DNA from: Metallyticus violacea
Lineage: Eukaryota > Arthropoda > Insecta > Mantodea > Metallyticidae
Reading direction: 5' to 3'
DNA length: 64,000 nucleotides
Assembly (NCBI GenBank): GCA_030762175.1
Contig: CM060843.1
Coordinates: forward strand, 119,218,869 to 119,282,868
The notes under the pieces were generated by a model. The model saw only the letters and a list, made by a program, of their open reading frames with translations, was not told where the DNA came from and ran no database searches. Both the position numbers and the translations under genes were made by a program. Of the stretch, positions 12,615-24,553 are shown piece by piece (position 1 is the first letter of the stretch; each line of letters opens with the position of its first letter).

Positions 12615-13489
12615 GAAAAAAAGAAAAGAAAAAATTTTAAAGCTTAAATTTCAAATATGTTTCTTACTATTAACAAATACATAAACTGATTTTAAAGGAA
12701 CTAACTCGAGCGTAAAGAAACCAATCTTATACGATATCATTGGAGCTATCATATTCCAAGCGTAAAACCTCCAACTGTTGTTGTTTTTTTTTAAGTTCAA
12801 AGTTAAACTGGAAGGTTTAGTAAACGTTTCGGGTTAGAAGCAACGGCTATTTATTGAGCCCTGTATCACGTCAGTCGTCGTTTGTTTCTTCTCTTTGGCT
12901 TGTATTGGAACGCTTGTAGGCCGTCAGGAAGAGCGAGGGTTGGTGGTCCTGTCAGCTGCACTGGTTGTTTCGCTTTCCCCATTCACTGCTTAGGTCTGTT
13001 TAATTAATTTTTGTTCTCAACTCTCTCTCTCTCTTTCTCTCCCTCCAGGAGAAAGACGGTGCTGTGGTCAGACGTTATTAAGATTTTCTCTGAACCGATA
13101 CGAAACAGTCTTAGCGAGCTGTAGTAGAAAATTCTGCTTCGCAATAGCCATGAAATTATCACTGTCAAAAGCACAAGTTTAGGTGTTCTGAAAAGCATAT
13201 CCAAATCCAAAATCACGGATTGAAGAAGCAAATAATAATAATTTCTTGTAAGTTGGTTTTTCTTGCCTTTCTAATAAATATGTTTGCATAGTCTGAATAT
13301 ATAAACCAATATCCTCAAAATATAAGTATACTAATATGTATAATTAGTAATGCAAAATTTAACACAAAGTACAAATTATATACTAAATATATGAAAACTA
13401 CAATCCCATTCATCTTGGTGCAGTTCTCCACAGCTTGTTGATGAAAGTGATTTACGTATTGTATATTTAGTATGCACAAAAATGAAGTC
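12615..13489. other. Unassigned sequence with a CpG-richer patch
   Basis: A moderately GC-richer patch at about 12850-12990 contains TCAGTCGTCG and several CpGs, but no convincing open frame or splice-site pair. A CT-rich run (13019-13046) follows. No gene call is made. Confidence 0.35.
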
Positions 13490-13500
13490 GAGGGAGACCT

Positions 13501-13782
13501 AAATGAAAAGTGTTTAACGCCCGTTTTTGCTACAGAGGCACCACAGGCGATGGACACTGGTGAAACATGAAATGAAATTATATATTGCGAAAGGATTTAT
13601 TTTTAAGGAAGGAAACGTTCCAGACCTAATTTTAGGGTACCTCCCCGGCATTTGCCATTTATGAGGACTGAGAAAAACCTGGAAAAAACCTCAGTCAGGA
13701 AGGACGGTCCTGGCAGGATTCGTGCACCAGACCTCCCGCTCACGAGTCCGTAATTTAACGACCTCGGCCACCCGTAGCGGTA
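13501..13782 (-). mobile_element. SINE-A, copy 2
   Basis: A minus-strand SINE-A with the same head, body and GGGCGTTAAACACT end as the other copies. The 11 bp direct repeats GAGGGAGACCT at 13490-13500 and 13783-13793 are target-site duplications. The B box is damaged: the usual GGTTCGAATCC is replaced by a sequence reading TGCACGAATCC. This copy is therefore probably transcriptionally dead. Confidence 0.93.
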
Positions 13783-13793
13783 GAGGGAGACCT

Positions 13794-14856
13794 GAAATTG
13801 CATCACTACTACCCATCAAATTGGGGAAGTTTGTGTCCCACTGCTACAGTTTAATGGAGTTGTGCGCTATCCTATTAAAACAAATCACATCTTCCTTCTT
13901 CTTAACATATTGCACTCATTTTGGATTTTCTTTAGTAAAGAACATCAAATAAATTTTGACTTCATTAATGAACATAACACAACTTGTAGAAATATTTGGA
14001 TTAGCGCTCTGCAATTCCGATTACCAACTACGAATTTCCAGTAAATGATGTAATCGTTCAGTTTATGTAGAATTTGTTTTTTGTTAACTATATAGTGAAT
14101 GTCAATACATCGTAAATAATACTTCATGTAAGATAGTGCTGACAATTTCGCAATGATCATAAGTAATTTTAAACAAAACATGGCAACTTTGCTCTTCATA
14201 TCATAAATAGTACCAAAAGTACAGTAACTTTACACGCTACATCATAGATAGCATTATGCATTCCAGCAAATATCTGCTGCCAGCATGTGTAATGACCGAG
14301 CGGCTGACGACCGAACAAATCCTGGCAGATAGCTGACCGGATACACGGGAATGAATGGAATAATGTCATACATGCAGAAATTGCAACTTTGTATTTACAC
14401 AATATTTTAGGCATTAATGATAAATCTTCTGCGCTCATCTGAATTTTACAAAACACGTTCTGTTAACACACTGTATTTTGGCCGTAGTAATGTTTCGTTT
14501 TCATTCCAAAACCCGCACTTGTGCTAAGTACGGGAATGATTTTGTTGATGAACATTTAAAGTTTTCGCCAGTTTCATTTAATTTTTCCTCTGTTTAAACT
14601 ACGTTTCCGATTGCGTTTTTTGTTTGTTTTGTTTTTGTTTTTGTTTGTTTGTTTGTTTTTTTTTTCGTTCTCGACCAGTAGATATAAATGTGTGTACGAT
14701 ATCCTCCATTTCACATTTGTAAGGAAGTAATTCATCAGGAAAACTCTGGAAAATGTTTCAGCTCTCGATAATGGTTCCTGTTTAAAATAATATTTATACA
14801 CAAAAAGGCTTTATTTTAGAGTCATTGTCCTACTATATTAGCAAATGAATATATAT
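13794..14856. other. AT-rich stretch without recognised gene
   Basis: Several 60-86 codon open frames occur here, but none has a recognisable motif or splice context. A T/G-rich run lies at about 14618-14665. Confidence 0.4.
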
Positions 14857-15486
14857 TGTCGGGAGACCGCCAGGCAATAAGTTCAGAAAGGGCCGTTCAA
14901 AATCGTACAAATCAGAGCCAGTCTGCGTGAATAGATATTAGGGGATATCAAATAAAGAAGACTGGTTTCATTCTGATTTCAGAATGAAATAGAATTAAAA
15001 TTCACGTAAGGAGAGGCTTAGAAATAAAAAAAATCAAATGTTAGGACTTCAGAAGGCAGCAGTGATGGAAGTAACAAGAAGTATGAATTCGAAGTCGGGC
15101 AGTAAGAGGACGGGGAGCTACGAGCAGAGACGTAAAAATTGGAAGTCAGGCAGCAAGGGCGAGCAAGAGGGCTCAAGAGTTGTCTAATAGTCAGGAGTTA
15201 TAAGTGATAGTCCGTGCACAGTCCGACCTGTAATGAGAAAATATTACATAACGAATAAATAATGAGATACAGAAATTGTCGTCTGTTCTTCTCTGTGGCT
15301 AGTGTTCAATACCTTCTCGTCCCGTTGACTCCCACAATTCACAAAACATGCAGTGAATACGACCTTGAGCATTTATTACCCACAATAACAACACAATCCT
15401 CCTCTCAAAGCCAAGGCTTCAAGAACTTCTAGAATCTCGAGAGCTACAAGAACGCCCGCCTTACACACCAAGTACAGCACTTACTC
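14857..15486 (+). mobile_element. LTR-like dispersed repeat, copy A
   Basis: This block is repeated in inverted orientation at 29741-30290. Shared blocks include GTTCAAAATCGTA, GTAAGGAGAGGCTTA, GTTGTCTAATAGTCAGGAGT, AGATACAGAAATTGTCGT and TTTATTACCCACAATAACA. The copy begins TGTCGGGAGACCGCC, a common form for an insect LTR start, and contains AATAAATAATGAG, a possible polyadenylation signal. No coding sequence is attached. The LTR reading is inference; the repeat relationship is directly visible. Confidence 0.65.
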
Positions 15487-18400
15487 CTTAACAATATTGC
15501 TTCAAATTGACTTCCCAACTTGGGGCACACGTATAATCATCCAACCTATTAAAATTACGCCCCTACACAATACTGTTTCAACATGTCGTTCGTGCAAACT
15601 ACCATGCGTAAACACATACAATGAGCAAACATCAGAAAATCCAGGCAGATGGCATTAGGCATCTAATGATAATTATCACACCCATGGCCATTATGTAATT
15701 ATAAATTTTTTCCTTTTAATTTTTGCATTTTAAAATATTCAATTTGTCTTAGTTTCTCTTTCTTTATATAACTCTTTTACGGAAGTTTACAGCTATTAAT
15801 TCCAGCACAAACCTAAGTATTTCTTGCTTAGCAAAATTGTTCTCTATAAGGACGGAATTTTTAAATATCTCAATATGTTAGATATATTTCTGAGAACTAG
15901 CAATAAAGACGCTTAAAAATACGTTCGCTTTTGCTGCTTTTTTATTTTTAAACATAATTTTTCCTTTTTTAATACTTCAAACTCAGGGCATTCATCTTTA
16001 TCTATTTTTGTAGCAATTAAGCTGGTTTTTAACGAAAAAAGTTCAAAACTATTATTTATAAAATATTTGTTAAAATGTAACTGGAAACGAGCTTTCAGTA
16101 ATTATGAGCACTTCGAATTCCTGTCTATCACTTATAGCATATTAAGAAAATGTTTCGGCGCCGTAGATAATTCACTTCGTTTTCTTTGATATCTCCCGTG
16201 GATTTGCTTTAATCGCTCAACACTTTCATGGAGAAAATTTAAAAAAACATCTAATTATCTTAAAAGGAAATCTTAAATATAATGCGAAGAGAGATTGTCG
16301 TGTATTTTACCACTTTGTTAAATACAGTAACATCTGAACAGGCGAACCGGTGCAAAGTGCTTTAATAATGTACTAAAGCTGCTTCATTTAATATGCATAA
16401 GATGTTTTAAATGTAAGATATTTATAATGAACTATAAAACAAACATATATTCAAAAATAAAATAAAAATACTCATACAAGATATAGAAATCTCACGTTTT
16501 GAATGTAGCACATATAGTTGAATTCAATCAATTTGTTTACCCCCACCCCATCCGCGTTTATCAGTCTTTTCAGACCTGTGCTGTATCACTTCCATCAAGA
16601 AAGTATCTGATCTCTCATCTCCTTCTGTTCGATCCTGTAAAGGAATGTTGTAATACTTTTCTCTCCATTCTTCAGACCGTTACACTCGGCCAGTATAGTT
16701 GTCCAAGATTCCCCTTCATCAGAAATGGGGCAAATTTTCCGCTCGTTGTCGTCGGTGATCTTAATTATCCGCCATTCCTAGTCTAAGCAACTCTAGCCCC
16801 TGTCTAGTGAGTTAAGTCCCTGTTTTGACGTTCTACTCCATCCCCCTTTAATCTTTTAAGCCCCGATTTACTTTCAGCGAAGTCATTTCTCTGCACTGCG
16901 CAACTATCTGCTCCGCAGTTCTAACCTTGACTCTGATAACATGATACATATTAAGATCTACAAACTAATTGCATGCTAGAATTTATTAACACTGATAAAG
17001 GCTCTCGTTCAATCTTCTTCTTCTTCGCCTGCATTATATTTAGTTTTCAAAAAAGAAATCTCTCGATTCTTAACGTCTCCTACGCTGTTTTAAAATGTGT
17101 GTTATTCAGCATGTTATTCAATATGTGGAGCACTTTGTTACAAAAGCTTATGTATCTCATTCTGATTTTGTATTTTTAAAAATATGTCTGCAATTTTAGT
17201 ATGAAAAGTGTTGCATTTCTTGTGAGCACTTTTAAATTATGCAAATGGTATAGTCTATTTTTACTTTCATTATATATTTGGTTGCATTATTGCTAACTTG
17301 AGCTTAGGTGCGGACAAGCCGCTGTCTCTCTCTCACCCTGTTTCTCGCAAGAAGCAATTAAGAGTTAGAAATATTTTATTTTCCTTGCAATAGAAGGTAA
17401 GAAGGTACCTAAACTTATTTTTCCAACGTTGCTATTCTTGATTTAACTCTCTTTTTTCACATCTCTGTTTGGATATTAGACACATATAGAGCAAATCACA
17501 CAACTGTATAGAGGAATTTGTTTGTCTGCTCTTCGGTATTTTCACACTGGTTTGGCATTTAAGCAGTCATTACATTGCTATAATAAAAGGAATAGTATTA
17601 ATATATGAATCATTGAATATCCTATGCTTATTATCAGTAGTAAAACCTGACCACATGACGATACCAAAAAATGGAAATTACCTGCCATGAATACAGAAGA
17701 GATTTGAACATTTTCAACTTACTTTAAAAAATGTTTTTTATTTTTTGTAAATGTTAGTAAATCGCTGGTAAACACTATCAAATATAACCTAAGCAGAAGC
17801 ATTTATTTGTAAATCCACTTTGAACTTTCAATTTTGATGCGGGCGAAGGATTGCTGAGGGATAAGAGATTAATTTTCAGATGTTCCCACGTACTTTTGTA
17901 AATGTGTATATACATATAAATATTTAATTACTGTTGGAAATCCACCATTCACTTGAATTAGATTCCAAAACGACTGCTCATCATATAATGAGCGCGATTA
18001 CTTAGAATATTATTCATAATGCACAATAAAGTGTTTTTCTCTTAATAAAAATATGTTTATGAACATTAATGATAAATAATATTGATAAATAATGTTTTTA
18101 TAATTATTTAGTCATATTTTTAATTACTTGGAGAAACCAGAATTAAAGGCCATATAACATTTATAGGTAGTAACTTGTTAGTTTAAGGGGATTTTGTCAT
18201 CGAATTGTTTGCACTCATATATTGCTCGGTTCTTTAATTGTATGTAAATAATGTGCTACCGCATTCTTAAAGAACAAGTATTTATATTACAACGGACTCT
18301 TGCAGAGAAAGTGATTTGCACCTAAAAATCGTGTTTCAGATAGAGAAATAGCTCACCAACTTTTTAAAATGTAATGAGAAATAGGATCTGCGAATGATAA

Positions 18401-19439
18401 CAAATGTGTTCCCAGCTGCCGGGTTCTTACGGAAGAAAATTTAGAGAAAATACAGCAATTTCTTACGCAGATTATGTATTGCCGCTGAAACAATGTATTA
18501 ACACCTCTTATAATATGGGTTAGTACTCATATTTTTAAGTTTTAAATACAGTGTCATATTATTTTTCTTTAAAAACATAAATGCTAAAATAAAAATATTA
18601 AATTTACATGCGTCGATTCTATCTCCCCTTTTCCGGTTGTGGAACCGGTAGTTCCAGTAACTTCACTGTATTTAAGTGTATTTAACGATATTGTTGTTTA
18701 ATTGCAAGATATGTGTGAATTGTGTAAATTTTATAATTTTAAGTACTTAGTTGGAAGAACAGGAAAATAAGACGTCCTCATGCAAACGTGGGTAGGTGGC
18801 TCATTCAATAGAAAATGAAAGATATGTTTTACGATTTTATATATGTATATATATATAATTTTCAATTAAGTAGTATAATAAATAATTAAATGAAAATCAC
18901 CTCCATTAAATATAGAAGTGTAGATGTTTGAATTAAAATACAATTATTATGTGTATGGCACCAAATTCCAATGCATGTAAGACATAATTTGCACAAAAAT
19001 AATTTACTATAAGAATAACATTTAGAAAACACATTTTATATATAATTATTCAAAATAAAGTTTGATTACCATTTCTAGAAAAATTTCGGTCATTTAATTA
19101 ATCAAATACGCATGAACAGGGCGCGAACCAACATAAACTGTGCGACAACGTTTATAATTTCATACCTTCAATTGCATTATTCATGTAAAATAGAAAAGAT
19201 ATGAGAACAAGAATCCAGCAAATGCAATTAAGATGTAGATAAATAGCTCAAGAAAATACCTATTTTGACAATTAAACTTTTAAATAAATTACCAAAATGC
19301 ACAACCTTTCTTTAAATGATATTGAGACGGCACTTTAACTCGAAAAATTCCATTAAACTTCTAGTTACTAGATCCAAATCTTTACTCTTTCCCGGAACTC
19401 CTCGTTTGCTTGCTGCTAAAAGGAGAGCCTAGAAATGAG
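15487..19439. other. Long AT-rich stretch without recognised gene
   Basis: I see no transposon, SINE or exon that I can support in nearly 4 kb. The 95-codon open frame at 16499-16786 lies in a slightly GC-richer, C/T-rich patch (16530-16900). It has no motif that I recognise, and I do not call it a gene. Confidence 0.4.
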
Positions 19440-19690
19440 AAATCCAACCGTCACGCATAGAGCTCACTCCCCAAGTTCGTTAAGGTGAAGGCGCGTGTCA
19501 ACCAAACGGCGCACGTTTAGCATCGGAAAACGTTCATATGTCAGCAAGTACCAAAAGGAGAAAGCATTCATTGTGCTCGTGTGCGCGGATAAACTGCACA
19601 GTTGCTATAGTAAACAATTTTTGGCCTGCGTTCTCAGTTGAGCGCAGCGCACGCTGAGCCCATGTAAACCTTTTTCTGCTCAGGTGGGTG
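19440..19690. promoter_or_regulatory. CpG-dense patch, possible promoter or first-exon region
   Basis: The DNA here is clearly richer in G+C and in CpG than the surrounding AT-rich kilobases (for example GGCGCGTGTC, ACGGCGCACG, GTGTGCGCGG, GAGCGCAGCGCACGC). It contains an arthropod initiator-like TCAGTTGAGCG near 19637. No clear open frame is attached. Promoters of broadly expressed arthropod genes often keep CpGs in an otherwise CpG-poor genome, so a promoter is possible; the assignment is inference. Confidence 0.3.
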
Positions 19691-20835
19691 CATAAGGTCA
19701 GTCAGTCGTACTTTTGCTATTAAGGCACCAAACATTATTTGTGTCTTTGTGTATGTATATAACACAGTCCTGTGTTAAGAGATCAGTATAACTTTGTTTT
19801 ATTACAGGCTACCGGTACACTGTGTGTTATTGTAATGTTTTGTGTTGAAATGTTAGGACTAAAAATAATAGCGCCATATTTTAGAGGAGCTAAGTTGCGC
19901 TATTCCCAGTGAATGATAATTTCATTAAGATGTCAGAAATACTCGTATTCTACTGTAGACGGACATATTTTTGACCTATTCCTTTAACACAGATTAGTAC
20001 CCATTACGAAATAAACTAAAAAGGTGTGTATATTATTATTAACTAAATGTACGCGAGTAGAAATATAAGAATAACCTTTATTGACGGTGCCAACGACTGG
20101 CGCGCCCTTGATTCCATGCGATTATATTTAGTTGCAAACGGAGACCAAAAATAACTCCCTGCATTAACGGGTGAATGTGAAGAAACGGAAAATTATTTAA
20201 ATAATTATAAATACACTAATTTAATACATGTCTAACTGCGAGATACAATAAGTTAGCCATTTTGACAAAATGAATATCCACTAACTAAAATATTAAAGAC
20301 AACTGACATGCGTAAACAAATTATTACTTAACATTTCCCTCAAAATATTTATGAATGAGCTTTGCACATATTTCAAACAATATCTATAATTTTATACAAT
20401 ATATTACTAACATTTTCAACCCAAAGTTATGCAAATAGACATGTTAATACAGACAAAAAGATCTAAGCTATTTTAAATAATTTCTCTGACTACTTTTATA
20501 TACATAGACTGCTTAACGTATCGTGTTTTCCTTTTAGATCTACAAGTTTAGCTGTGAGCAGGCTTTTAGGCACTAAGTGCAACAACTTGGATTATTTTCT
20601 TTGTTGCTAGTATAAAATTTATTTTGAGTTCCCTATGTAATTGTTTCGTACTTTTATTAGCAGAAATAAAAAGACCACCGTTTAATCTGAAGGAACAAGA
20701 ATCGTGGAGGATATATTTTTTAGTGTTGAGCATAACTCAGATCAAATGTTCAATAAATTATTATAATTTGTTTTTTGCAAATATTCTATTTTTTGGAAAG
20801 ACGAGCACTGACAAGAGTTAACTGATAATTAACTT
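19691..20835. other. AT-rich stretch, downstream side of the exon at 21008-21209
   Basis: No gene on its own. On the minus strand AATAAA at 20623-20618 is a candidate polyadenylation signal for the minus-strand exon upstream, about 385 nt past its stop codon. Confidence 0.35.
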
Positions 20836-20906
20836 GGATGGATGGGTGGATGGATGGGTGGGTGGGTGCGTGGGTGGGTAGATGAATGGATGGGTGGGTG
20901 GGTGGT
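20836..20906. repeat. (GGAT/GGGT)n simple repeat
   Basis: A run of GGAT, GGGT and GCGT tetranucleotides. It would lie in the 3' untranslated region of the minus-strand exon call at 21008-21209. Confidence 0.9.
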
Positions 20907-21007
20907 CTGAGGTGGAGGGGAACACTTTCGGTGCTTGAGCTTGCTCACGACTGGTTCTTTGTGACTACATCCCCCCATGGGAGAACCTCTGGGAAGAAGG
21001 AATGAGG

Positions 21008-21209
21008 TTATGTAGACACCGAGCGATCAGGATCTATGGACGGTGATTGCGCGGACGAAGATTGAGTTCCTAACCTGTTCCCAGATAGAACACTTCGATG
21101 CCCCGAATTGTTCGAGCCTTTCAGAAGCTCTGCATCCATTCCAGACTCCGGGGCAGAAACCTTTCCAAAGCGCAAGGCACCATCACACCTAGCCCTGACA
21201 ATTTCGATC
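21008..21209 (-). CDS. Candidate 3'-terminal coding exon of an unidentified minus-strand gene
   Basis: The minus strand has a good splice acceptor: a pyrimidine-rich tract, then TTCTGTTACAG ending at 21210. Exon sequence starts at 21209. Reading from the third base of a split codon, 66 codons stay open to a TAA at 21010-21008. The reading frame is closed by a TGA just upstream of the acceptor, as expected for an intron. The segment is far richer in G+C and CpG than its surroundings and in balanced residues (blocks RARCDGALRFGKVSAPESG, GSNNSGHRSVLSGNRLG and a Ser-rich tail ending SIDPDRSVST). This looks like the cytoplasmic or disordered C-terminus of a larger protein. The rest of the gene would lie at higher coordinates. 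I do not recognise the family. It could instead be part of an unrecognised repeat. Confidence 0.5.
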
Positions 21210-23461
21210 CTGTAACAGAATCAAGGGAACGAAATGGGGGAGCCGAAAATTTGTGACAGTGAAGATTCATTCCAGCGTTCGCCTAAGCAATCAGGGGAAG
21301 CCATGAAAACATTCAACTGTACTAATTGTGAACTTTACGTCTGTTGATGACATTATGAAAGACATGATTTTTTCTATCAGCAAGGGCTTAAACTGTACGG
21401 CAATGTCGATGTGTGAAGGTTATATCAAGAAATTAAGCTAGTATATGGGCAGCATGGAAATGAATCACGTTAATGAAACCTATTTATTAAGGTAGAAAGT
21501 CTAAATTGCGGAGCGGAGATAGCTGAAATTGGCATCATTGTTATGATCAAAAATCGATTCCGATGGCAGAAATTCAAAGGTAAAAAAAAGAGTACGAATA
21601 TAGTCGCTAAAAGTATCCACGAATGACTTTGCTTTATTTATGTGTATAGCTGAAACAGCCCATTTTTAATACTATCAGCTAATTAGTCTAACTATAATTT
21701 AAATTTAGGACAAAAAGGCTTATAACGTGAAACTTTGGTTTAACTGGTAAGCTATCTTTCATCTTAAACAAAATCATTAAAAAAATTTTAAAATACCGGC
21801 CCTATACGTTACATAGGTCAAGGCTGTTAGCATGGATATATCATATATCTTATTTGTGCAATTTGCAATCTAATTTTCTCTTCCAATTTGAAGAAAAAGG
21901 TCTAAGAAGAAAAGCACTGTCCGGAAAATTGAACTTCGGTCTGATATAGATGGACACTCTTATCAAACTCTAGCATATTGTCTTGCTCTAAAAAGTCTCT
22001 TGTCTTTACTACAATGGTATCTTTAATTAGCTATCAAACAAAATTAATTTGCCTCAAATTTAATGAATAAGTTAATAAAGAATATTATAAACCACCAGAG
22101 GGAAAGTAGCGCTGGTATCAATTTCAAACGTCCCTTCAAGTTATAATATCAAATGACTGCTGCATTTTGTCAAAGGCTTAAAAAAGTATAATAGCAAGAT
22201 TGACTGTCCCTCAAAGCGATCCCTCCTCAGAGATAGCTACCATGGTATTTGCTTTCATCTCACCATTGCAGAGCTCTGAATGGCCTTCCATATAGGACAA
22301 TGTTGATAAAAAGGCTCTCTAGAGAGTTTCAAATAGGACAGCGTCATTGTGTCACAACTCCATCCAGGAAATCTTCAAATCGATTTTCTCTGTTAATGGA
22401 ATGGGCCAATTACGAGGTCAACCACAGTACCAAAATCAAGTAATCCTCCAACGGTGATGTGTAGAGAAAGAGAGAGTTATGGTGCGGACGTATATATCTG
22501 GAATTGACTTTCAGCTACTAACAATACGATTACGTTGCATGGCTATAATGCCACCGCTCTTACACTGTGCTACAAAAGGAAACTTATGTTTCTGCCCTCT
22601 GTATCTTTTGATAGAATTCTTTTTCGTACTCTGAATGAGCACTTTATTTATTTATTGTTTTCTTGAACCATCTTCTTCTCCTTTCATTTTCCATCATCCA
22701 GAATACCGAACGAGACATTTCTTATGTTAGATTATTACATTTTACATTTGTAACTTTAGTATATAATTAACACCGCACCATAGTAAGATTTTGGATTTTG
22801 GTATTGGAGAGAGGATAAAGAGAAAGGAAACAAAAATAAGTCCAGAAGATGGCTAAAAAATTATAAAGAACCATGGGAAAGTTAAAATGAACATAAAATA
22901 GATCCTAAGAACGAACAATATATTGACTATATTAAAATGCAAGAATTAGAAGTTAGCTTGCAAGACTAAAAATAGAACACTGTCTATTAGCAATCGCATA
23001 ATGTCGAACTGATAGCACCAATTGAGATAAAAATATTTGAAGTATGCATAACTTTCATTTTAAAACTTCCTATTCTGAATAACTATCTATTTAAGATACT
23101 TTTTATTAACCCTGCTGTGCTGCTCGAATTTCTGTACGGAAGTAGTATTCGGATCAATATGAACCGACGTATTATAATTGGTGGTACAAAACATGCAGAA
23201 TCATATTAAAAATATATCAATGATTGGTATATAACATAATTATTAATATTTGCATTTATTTACAAACCAGTTTTATTTTAATATTGTTCTTTTTTCCTGT
23301 TTTATTGCTGATCTTTATGGAACATTTATTTGCTTTAGTTGTTTACATTATTACAATTTTGCTCATGTTATTTCAGAACACATAAACAAACATACTAAAC
23401 TATAGTATATTCTTAAAAATATAAGATAAATCGTTCATTAGGAACAGTGTTTTCCGAGCTT
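21210..23461. other. Unassigned sequence, presumed intron side of the 21008-21209 exon
   Basis: No exon or transposon is recognised. A TTAACCCTGCTGTGC string at 23106 resembles a piggyBac-type end (TTAA followed by CCC), but no partner end is seen. Confidence 0.35.
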
Positions 23462-23529
23462 GTGGGCCGTGTCTGCTTCTTCTTCTCAGACATTTCGTCT
23501 ACATCTACGGTAGACATCTTCAGTGGCAC
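23462..23529 (-). ncRNA. Hammerhead-ribozyme-like motif
   Basis: Read on the minus strand, the order is GTGCCA, CTGAAGA (23523-23517), stem GTCTAC/GTAGAC with a 7 nt loop, GAAA (23496-23493), stem TGTCT/AGACA with a 13 nt loop, one C, then GGCCCAC (23468-23462). CUGANGA, stem II, GAAA, stem III and a closing stem I are the hammerhead core in the correct order. Stem I pairs only with a 2 nt bulge. The nucleotides at the cleavage position (C then G instead of U then H) are not canonical, so this copy is probably inactive. Hammerhead motifs are known from the terminal repeats of Penelope-like elements and from retrozymes. This could be a solo remnant of such an element. Confidence 0.5.
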
Positions 23530-23708
23530 GTTCTTAGTGACGAAACCAGCCGTGAAAGTCTAAGAACTTAGATAAATAATTTAACATATTGAAAGCAATA
23601 ACTATTGCAGGACAAATATATTCTAACATTTGCGGTATAAATGACAAACAATGTGTTATAAATCAATTGAAAAAAAAACTGTTTTTATTGCACAAGCTAT
23701 ATTTTGTA

Positions 23709-23998
23709 ATTTTTTTTTTTGAATGATTTATTTATGGACGCTCTTTAATAGCTCAGGTCATCAGCGTCCCATTCAACTCAGGGCGTGAAACGGCCGACAA
23801 ATTTTGCTCAGAGGCCTCTCTTTCAGGCTTGAGGTTCTTTACCGTGCCATAAATGTACGACACGGGACCCACGGCTTTACTTCCCTTCCGAAGGAAGCCA
23901 TACTTACGATTTTTACGCCCGAAAAAATCCATCGCTCCTGGCCGGGTTCGAACCCGCGATTTTTGGTTTAGGAGGCAAGTATGGTAACCACTACACCA
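23709..23998 (-). mobile_element. SINE-B, copy 2
   Basis: A nearly complete minus-strand SINE-B with an intact B box (GGTTCGAACCC) and most of the A-box region. It also has the conserved body and the 3' hairpin (GGACGCT at 23736-23742 pairing with AGCGTCC at 23763-23769). The direct repeats CTATATTTTGTA at 23697-23708 and 23999-24010 are target-site duplications of 12 bp, indicating a fairly recent insertion. The first few bases of the head are missing. Confidence 0.94.
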
Positions 23999-24059
23999 CT
24001 ATATTTTGTAGATTAAGACATTTGGCGAAAGAAAAGAAAAGGAAATATATCTTTATTCT

Positions 24060-24500
24060 AGACTATTCTCAAAGATAGTCCTTCAGTCTCATAAATCTGT
24101 ACTTCTCTTTCATCCTCAGCTCCGTTATGTACTCAATGTAGCATAAAATATAAATGACCCTTTTTAAAATACGCTGTCAATGTCCACTCTAAAGCCTTCA
24201 CAGGTATTAGCAATTCCCTCCTTTCTTTCTCTTTTCTCTACCTGCTAGAACTTGGGGGCCTTCCCCGGGACAGTCCGTCAGTTTGATACAATACAACCCT
24301 TGTATAAAACTAATAAATCCTTCTTCTGTCATAAGGTTTGCAGACAATTAACATAAATAAGCAAAAGGATGTCTCAACCAAGGGTTCTGTTTTGCACAAA
24401 ATATCGGCTCAAATATTCATCCAATGAAACCTTAATTTTAATGCTAATATTAATACATATGAAATTATTGAGGAGCTATAATTTTCGACTCCAATTCTCA
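24060..24500 (+). repeat. Unclassified dispersed repeat, copy 1
   Basis: This is a diverged copy of the sequence at 33610-34090 in the same orientation. Shared blocks include TCAATGTCCACTCTAAAG against GCAATGTTCGCTCTAAAG, CTCTACCTGCT against CCACTACCTGCT, and GAGGAGCTATAATTTTCG against AAGGAGCTAACATTTTCG. No coding potential, terminal repeat or target duplication is visible, so the class is unknown. Confidence 0.55.
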
Positions 24501-24553
24501 ATAGTTTTTATTGCTATTCTGTCCAAGCTGAGGAAAACATTAACAGACCGTGT

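Noticed and set aside
16499..16786. 95-codon plus-strand open frame
   Set aside because: No motif, no splice context and a C/T-rich composition; probably chance.
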